A stretch of 64,000 nt of DNA. Source: Ophioderma brevispina. Its lineage: Eukaryota; Echinodermata; Ophiuroidea; Amphilepidida; Ophiodermatidae. This document shows positions 57,716 to 64,000 of the stretch, piece after piece. How positions within the stretch are numbered: the stretch's first letter is position 1; every line of letters begins with the position of its first letter. Location: positions 1 to 64,000 of the forward strand of contig JAMKCH010022247.1 in the NCBI GenBank assembly GCA_023653785.1. Reading direction: 5' to 3'. The position numbers and the translations under genes are program-made. The notes below the pieces were generated by a model that was not told the origin of the DNA, ran no database searches, and saw only the letters and a list, made by a program, of their open reading frames with translations.

Positions 57716-59877
57716 ATCTACAAGCAGGCTGCACATCGAATCCACTTCCTGATGTAATAACGCTCCCGAGTGACTGTGTCCAAGCAGACACTGGATCTGC
57801 AACCTACGACATCGGAGCATGTCCAACACACCAGGAATGTGGTGGTGATAAGACAAACCAAACCGAATGTATCGATACTGAGTTCTACTGTTGCGGAGTA
57901 TCCAAACGGGAAGAAATTCAAGTACAGTGTTCCGGGTACAAATTAGTTTTTGAAAGTGTGAAAGAATGTGGTTGTCAATTATGTAGACATCGTTTGCACA
58001 ACTGTCAGGTCTTGTAGTAGATCATATTGATAATAAAGGTATATCGTTTATAAGGGTATATGTAGACGGGGATCTGAAGACTAGTACAAATAGCAAAGGT
58101 GAATTTTCCGTGTCTCTTGACATTGCAACATATCGAAGGGTTTCTGTTTCATTTAGGGATGATATTCGGAATAAATATGAGGCAATGACTAAAGTCTACA
58201 TCATTGGCAGTGGCGCTACAATTGAAGATGTGATACGTCTTCGAGTTCTTCCTGAACCTGTCATATTTCAGAGTTCTTCTGAAACGTCCATACCCATTGG
58301 TCAAAACGGAACGGATCCTTTCGCCGACATAATTATACCACCAGATGACATGTACACAAGTGATGGACATAAGTATGAAGGGCCGGTAAAGGCTTTTGTG
58401 AGTGTGGTTGACATAAGGAATTCAACAGACCTTGCTTTTTCTCAAGGAGACTTTACAACCACTGACGACACCGGGGAAACACAGACTTTACAAACATTTG
58501 GCATGTTTTCGGTTAGTTTTACAGATGAAAATAGGAAGACACTGAACGTTGGTGGAGACGTGTCCCTGGAAGTAAACCCTGAAGTAATTCCCATGATGAT
58601 GTTTGGTGGTGGTGCGAAATTCAACGTCAAGCTATGGAAGCTCAATGAGGGTTCTGGAGGATGGGAAGCAGTGGAAGACCTGTACTCACACGATTCATCC
58701 AGAAGACGCAGGAGACAAAGACCTGGGGAGGTTATATTTGATGGTCTTGGGTCAAAAACCTTCAATGTTGACGTACTTTTTCCAGAACACTACACGTGCT
58801 TTACCAAAGTGATCCCCTATGTTTCTCTTGGCAATACCGATGGTCAAGTTTGGATTGAGTCCCAGACACGAGAGCAACAGGGACGCTTCACCTTTAAAGA
58901 TCAGCTCGAAGTTTCAAATGGTTCGGCTGCCTGCATTAGAGTTGCTTGTTACGACAAACCTGACATCCGTTATAAGACATACATTTCAGCGACAACAGCT
59001 GGCGGTAAAATACTAAAACCCAAGACAGCATCCCAGGATTGCTCTAATGTACAATATGAGTTTCTTCATGATGTTATTGAAGTGTATTCCACTGGTCCTT
59101 TGGCTGACAATTGTCAACTTCTGTACCAGTCTGAGGGTCAATGCGTTAATGGTACTAACTATTTCTCGTTCGAGGAGGCTACGAACACCTCTGGCACGAT
59201 TCATTACAATTATGCATATGATTATCAGACAAATGGATACAGTCTCTTTCACCCTTTAAGTGATGCCAAACTAAACCATGGAGTTGATATTTCGAGGCCT
59301 CCGTGTAGCATACAAGCCACAGAGGAGTTTTGCTTCATAAAGGTAAAATTAGACTTCGGTGTTTACCAAGTACATAAGGCCCCTGTCGTTTTAAGAGCTG
59401 AAAGTGAAAGCAGTACGTTTCCATTTGATAAAGACGTTTTGTTTCATATAGAACTTCCCGTCACTTACGGTTTTCGCGACACGTTTTACAATAAATCAGA
59501 GGGATATATTTGTCTAGAACACAAATGCAATGGAAACATTTTTTTGGCCGCTTCAAGGTGACAGCGATGACAAATCATCTTCGATATGTCCGATAGCCCA
59601 GATAGGTGTAGGAACAACACGCATGAACATAACAGTCAGGACTGTAGACCAGGCAACAATGCTTTGTAGTGTATCAGATCCAAAAGAAGAGTTTACCGGC
59701 CTGATGGTTAACGAAGGGAAAATGCACACTTTAGTTCATATTCCAGATGATGCAGATGATGATCACGGCATATATAGATCTGGGGCTTCCGGCAGGAAAA
59801 GTGATGCAGAAGACAAATGCCGAGATGGGAGCGAGGAATCTTTTACCCTAATATGCACCCTAAGCCCTGGAAACTAG
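57716..59877 (+). CDS. CILP: Terminal coding exon of a CILP-like extracellular matrix protein
   Basis: This is the strongest gene in the window. It opens after the acceptor TTTTCAG with two bases that complete the codon left by the Ig exon ending at 55198 (phase 1). It encodes a Cys-rich block (57718-57984) with motifs such as EFYCCG and ECGCQLC, then a second beta-sandwich module (VYVDGDLKTSTNSKGEF) and the long CILP core, 58110-59561 being open for 483 codons (motifs IRLRVLPEPV, AFVSVVD, INPEVIP-like NPEVIP). The C-terminal part (59530-59877) has the paired-Cys pattern CLEHKC and HGIYRSG ... CRDGSEESFTLIC seen at the end of CILP proteins. CILP proteins are secreted matrix glycoproteins; vertebrate CILP binds TGF-beta and IGF ligands. 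There are two frame breaks: one base appears missing near 57984-57987, and a run of seven T (59539-59545) would restore the frame as six. The stop is TAG at 59875-59877. Family call is firm; orthology to vertebrate CILP or CILP2 is not. Confidence 0.93.
58701..58721 (+). other. CILP: Polybasic furin-like cleavage site in the CILP-like protein
   Basis: Seven codons read RRRRRQR inside a Ser/Arg-rich linker that follows the first half of the CILP core. Vertebrate CILP is cut by a furin-type protease at a basic cluster in the same region, separating an N-terminal CILP chain from a C-terminal chain. The motif and its place are visible; cleavage is inferred. Confidence 0.6.
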
Positions 59878-60136
59878 TGCTCAATAGTTGCAACTTTTGA
59901 TATTTTGGGGAGGATACAATCGACTGATCTATGTGTGTGTTATATAAAGTGTTTCATTTTGTATAATTTTGAATGTATGGATATGGAAATTTGTTGTCAT
60001 GAATAATATATCCAGGCCAGTAGGCATAAAACTCTTTTGACTGAATGTCCTATTGTTCAAATAGTCCCCTTCAATATGAAGATTAGAAGGCCTTGTAGTT
60101 ACATGATACAGATTTATACGACAAAATAATATTAAA
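59878..60136 (+). other. CILP: Probable 3' untranslated region of the CILP-like gene
   Basis: This AT-rich stretch follows the TAG stop. I see no canonical AATAAA in it. The nearest variant signal is ATTAAA at 60131-60136. The end point is a guess from that hexamer. Confidence 0.35.
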
Positions 60137-62282
60137 GAAAGTACAATATTACGATAATTATATTTTTATATTATATCATAATATAAAAAATATTATAGTC
60201 GATTCGCGTTGATACGTTCGCCCCCCTGGAGTTTTGGACCTATTCAATTAAGTCGGAGAGGGATCAACCTAGTTCTACCGGAAAAATGAAAGAATTCAAA
60301 TGCACGTGCCACACCGGATTATCTTGGCGGGCACTACAGTCATATAACTAACTCACCTGCCACTGAATACAATTTCATTCATGTATGGAAACGCACTATA
60401 GTGTATTTCAGGTCTTAACATTGCTCACAATGACATGATTAACAGAAGTCCCTGCGCCTCATTGAATTTTTCACCTCCGCAAGAATGGTACGAGGTCACA
60501 TATCAGATGAATCGAGTATAGAACAAGTTTTAGAAAACAATAATGTTGCTAATTAAGAGATACGAGGACTTTCCAGAAAAAAATACGCCCCCTTTTTTTT
60601 TGGATTCGTGGCAACGAATCCCTACAATAGGTGTTCTCGGCACCGGGGGACAAATTTGGGAGGGACAAATTTGGCCGAGTTAAATATAATTACCAACTTG
60701 TTACGCTCGATGAGCCAAGATTACAGTTTAAACCCAATAGTGATTCATTAAAAAAAGGGTTCCATAACCACAATTGAGTGATCAATTCAGAGAAAAGTAT
60801 GAGAAAGGTAGATTCAGATAACCACCGTTACTCCCCTTGATAGCCCCAATACCTCATACAATGCCATCGGTTTGCATACGAGGGTGTACCGTAAATAATG
60901 GAAGAGCCGTGTGTAAGCCAATGTTGAAATGCAATCACAGAATATTTCTACTTACATGCCTAGGTGATGTCCATCACCTGTTTCCCCTAAACGTCATCCT
61001 ATTGTTGTACAGAGCTTTATGGTAATAATATTACTTATTCCGTTTACTAATTTTGCAAGAATATATGGTAAGGTATGGAAAAATGTAAATATTTAGATTT
61101 TGTACAGCCTACTTACAATGTCGCCCTTAGGTTAAAGGTGGGTGACCTTAATGAGTTTTTCCCTCAGATGGAAGTATATCATCAAAAACACTTGATCACA
61201 TCCAGCTATTTGGTTAGTAGAAGCAATTATGTTTCTCGTCTTCATATTTGTGGTACATTTCCATTATGAGAGAGACTTCAGGTTCGCTGTCTTGAATTTG
61301 CCTTTATCATGTTATAGTGTTAATTCTTTCCTTTTCTTATTTTCATTTTATAATCCAGCTATACCCAGAAAATTCTCTAAGACTGTAATCAATGTATTTT
61401 GATTTTATGCATAAGTATTTTGAGTTTCTATAGATTTTACAAGATTTCTTTTTTTCTAGAGGTTTAAGTTTACTTTCTTTTGTATGCGTAAGGACTTTTG
61501 AAAGTTGTACAACTTTATAAGGTAACCAAGAGTAATGACAATATAGGCGTACTTAAGAGGGACGGGGCTGGTCACTTCTGAGCTTAACCTGCTAAGAGAA
61601 AGGTATTTTTGTGACAAGCTGGAAATTTGCAATCATCAACGATATTTAATTTACCTCGGCTTATTTTGACTTTAGCTTGGAGGTTAAAATACTTCCTGTT
61701 TTGACGGCAATGTCGTCATGTGGAGAACCCCTTTTTTTTAAAACAAATGATGCTTTAGAACTGTAAAATAAAAATTCTGATTTTGGGAATTCTACCATTC
61801 GTCAAGCTCTGCGAGTATGCGAGTAATCAAATGTCTTTATGGACATTTTTTTATATCCTATCCCTTTCTTTTAGGTATTATCCCAAATTCAGGGGTTCCG
61901 TTTCGGTGTGGCATTTTGCCACCTGGTTTTGTGTTTTGTTTATTTAAAAGGTCCGCCGTCAGCTGTGTCAGCAATAAAGGCAACGGTGCTGTTCCCAGTG
62001 TAAAAGGAGATGTGGTCCGCCCGGAACCATAGTCCGGGATCCAGAGACGACAACGGAATAAAGCGTGAAACTAATGTTGCATGAAGAGTCAACTAATCGA
62101 GTGCCCAATTCTTTACCGTTGTAGGTGGACCATGAGTCCGGCGGACCATATCTCCTGTCACACCGGGAAATTAAAAAATTATCCAGTTAGCCTCCTTATT
62201 TCAAATATAATTTACAATCTAATTTTTCGATATTCTTATTTTTCTTCATTTGAAGTTGACAACTTTCAAGATTCAATTTTTT
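60137..62282. other. Intergenic, no recognisable feature
   Basis: AT-rich DNA downstream of the CILP-like gene, with no convincing coding frame or repeat end. Confidence 0.5.
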
Positions 62283-62488
62283 AATTTTCATCAGTAAAAT
62301 ATTTCTGGAATGTATCGATATGAAACGACCAATATTTTTTTTAAATGTGGGAGTCTAAAACCGAACTTATATTTAACCATTTTAACGTGCATTTCAATGG
62401 GAAGATTACTTGGTGGTGTGCGTCCTCAGAAAACACTATTTATAGTGCTGTTAGAAATGAAGAAGTGACCAGACTTTCTTCGGTAATA
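62283..62488 (+). repeat. 206-bp perfect duplication, copy 1
   Basis: From AATTTTCATCAGTAAAATAT to CTTTCTTCGGTAATA this is base-for-base identical to 63311-63516 by direct reading, including an 8-T run. Confidence 0.95.
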
Positions 62489-63310
62489 TAATTGATGAAA
62501 GGAAGGGTTTTTGATAGAATAATGTAGAATACAAGCTAAAATTGTGTAAAGCTTAGAGCAATGTGCCAGAAATGTGAATACTTGTAGTTTAAACCCAGAA
62601 AAAGAGCGATTTAAATTGCTTTTAATAAAAATAAAAACCAAAAAGCACGTGTATCATTCTGTTTCTTTACTAGAGTGAGAAGATTTTTTTATTTTAAATG
62701 GAAACCCATAGTGAGGGTCAATTATTTCAAATAGTAGAAAGAGGGGCGTTTTAGCGATTATTAACGACTAAAACATGATATTTCAAGGGTGAGAGGTTTC
62801 TCACTACCCTTTGCGTATTCGGGAGTCCCACTATTACGATTTGGGAAGAGAAAGAAAGAGAGGGAAGAGAGAGAGCTATCAATGTCAGTAGTAGGACTTT
62901 TTAAAATTTAATTTCTAATGGCATGAAATATATTCCGACATAATGTAATAGACCTTACTGAAATCACTTCCACAAATTTGAAAATAATTTGGACGTTTAC
63001 ATTCTATAAAAAACAGTAAACAGTAAAACAGCAAGAGTTCGTGGCAGTCCGTGGCAATTCCTGCCACGGAAAATCAAGGTGTTGACAACACTGCCAGAAC
63101 TTACTAGGCCAGGAAAGATAATGAAATTTTTAGTGTAACCTAGAACTAATTGCTATCAAAGGTTTTTCTTCACAATGCATTTCTTTGAAGTACCCACAAT
63201 GACATACTAAAAGTCCGAGAAAATCCGGGTTGCAGAAATATGTCTAATTGGCATAAATTCAAAATGGCCGCCATTTCAAAGGACTTTTGCAAAAAAAAAA
63301 AAAAAAAAAA
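62489..63310. other. Intergenic between the 206-bp copies
   Basis: It holds a short hairpin CCGTGGCA-attcc-TGCCACGG type at 63049-63069 and a ~22-A run at the end. No gene. Confidence 0.5.
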
Positions 63311-63516
63311 AATTTTCATCAGTAAAATATTTCTGGAATGTATCGATATGAAACGACCAATATTTTTTTTAAATGTGGGAGTCTAAAACCGAACTTATAT
63401 TTAACCATTTTAACGTGCATTTCAATGGGAAGATTACTTGGTGGTGTGCGTCCTCAGAAAACACTATTTATAGTGCTGTTAGAAATGAAGAAGTGACCAG
63501 ACTTTCTTCGGTAATA
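63311..63516 (+). repeat. 206-bp perfect duplication, copy 2
   Basis: Identical to 62283-62488, same orientation, 1028 bp downstream. It is preceded by a run of about 22 A. Confidence 0.95.
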
Positions 63517-63559
63517 ATATGATGCAGGTAGAACCTTAGAAGCGAGCGCTCAGATACAC

Positions 63560-63720
63560 TTTCATTCTGTCATATTTGCCAAAATGCACGCAAGAATTCC
63601 ATAAATTACCGTTTGGAAATCCCAAATGCCCAAATCCAGCAGATCGTGTCCGACCCCCTGGTTTAAGTCGTATTTATTCTTTCTACTTCCTAGCCGAATA
63701 GTATGACAGCTTTGGTCAAA
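63560..63720 (-). repeat. Dispersed repeat, partner of 50165-50380
   Basis: See the 50165 copy. The match covers about 75 bp well and fades outward. Confidence 0.5.
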
Positions 63721-64000
63721 AAATTTTTGTTTGCCGTAATCCAACCAGCCCTGACAACATAATTATAAAAAAAAATCAAAATTTTTCGTCAAGATCTCGC
63801 TTAAACCAATGGCAACGTCTAAACTTAGGATTTCTTGGCCGCCCTCCCCTGAAGAAATCTATTGATGAAATTTTATTTAAACATATTTATTTATCGTATT
63901 GTTTAATTATTCCAAGCATAATTTTTAAAACAGCACAACATTATCATACTAGGTTTAATGTTAGTAAACAAGTACATAAAAAATGAATTTGCGAGAAAAC

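Overview
The window is animal nuclear DNA. It has no dense or operon-like coding. It holds split exons with GT/AG borders, long repeat-filled introns, a tRNA-derived SINE, several non-LTR retrotransposon remnants, and many short inverted-repeat elements. The one gene I can name encodes a modular extracellular protein of the cartilage intermediate layer protein (CILP) family. That gene and the repeat types suggest a marine invertebrate deuterostome (hemichordate, echinoderm or cephalochordate). This assignment is an inference, not a proof.

Gene layout (+ strand, about 28-60 kb, possibly from 21.9 kb): an EGF-like exon (28.0 kb), a thrombospondin type-1 exon (30.65 kb), a carboxypeptidase-regulatory-like exon with a Cys-rich lead (48.08 kb), an Ig domain split over two exons (48.98 and 55.05 kb), and a long terminal exon with the Cys-rich and CILP core modules (57.7-59.9 kb). 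Intron phases join correctly from TSP1 onward, mostly phase 1. A polybasic furin-like site lies where CILP proteins are cleaved. Several exons carry one-base frame breaks, densest in the TSP1 and first Ig exons. This fits either an under-polished long-read assembly or a decaying gene. Two hydrophobic candidate exons further upstream (21.9 and 26.9 kb) could supply a signal or membrane anchor, but are unproven.

The remainder is mobile and repetitive DNA. 0-9 kb: hAT-like and TTAAAGG-ended MITEs, a 155-bp tandem array, a tRNA SINE and a foldback element. 9.9-13.3 kb: a broken L1/Tx1-like LINE on the minus strand. 14.7-15.6 kb: a ~168-bp tandem array. 23.7-25.8 and 41-45 kb: piggyBac-like MITEs with TTAA ends, some carrying CRE palindromes. 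31-40 kb: hairpin-forming short-repeat arrays and two foldback elements, one about 3.5 kb. 43.6-44.1 kb: a repeat carrying three nuclear-receptor DR1-like sites. 45.1-47.2 kb: a Penelope-type fragment, a palindrome-rich foldback element and an RTE LINE remnant. 49-52 and 56 kb: hAT-like and foldback elements inside CILP introns. 62.3/63.3 kb: a 206-bp perfect duplication.

The most unusual theme is a set of unrelated foldback elements whose interiors are built from short units in both orientations. The best case (45,374-46,251) carries two 27-bp-stem hairpins with the same loop, made from the same core as its terminal repeats.
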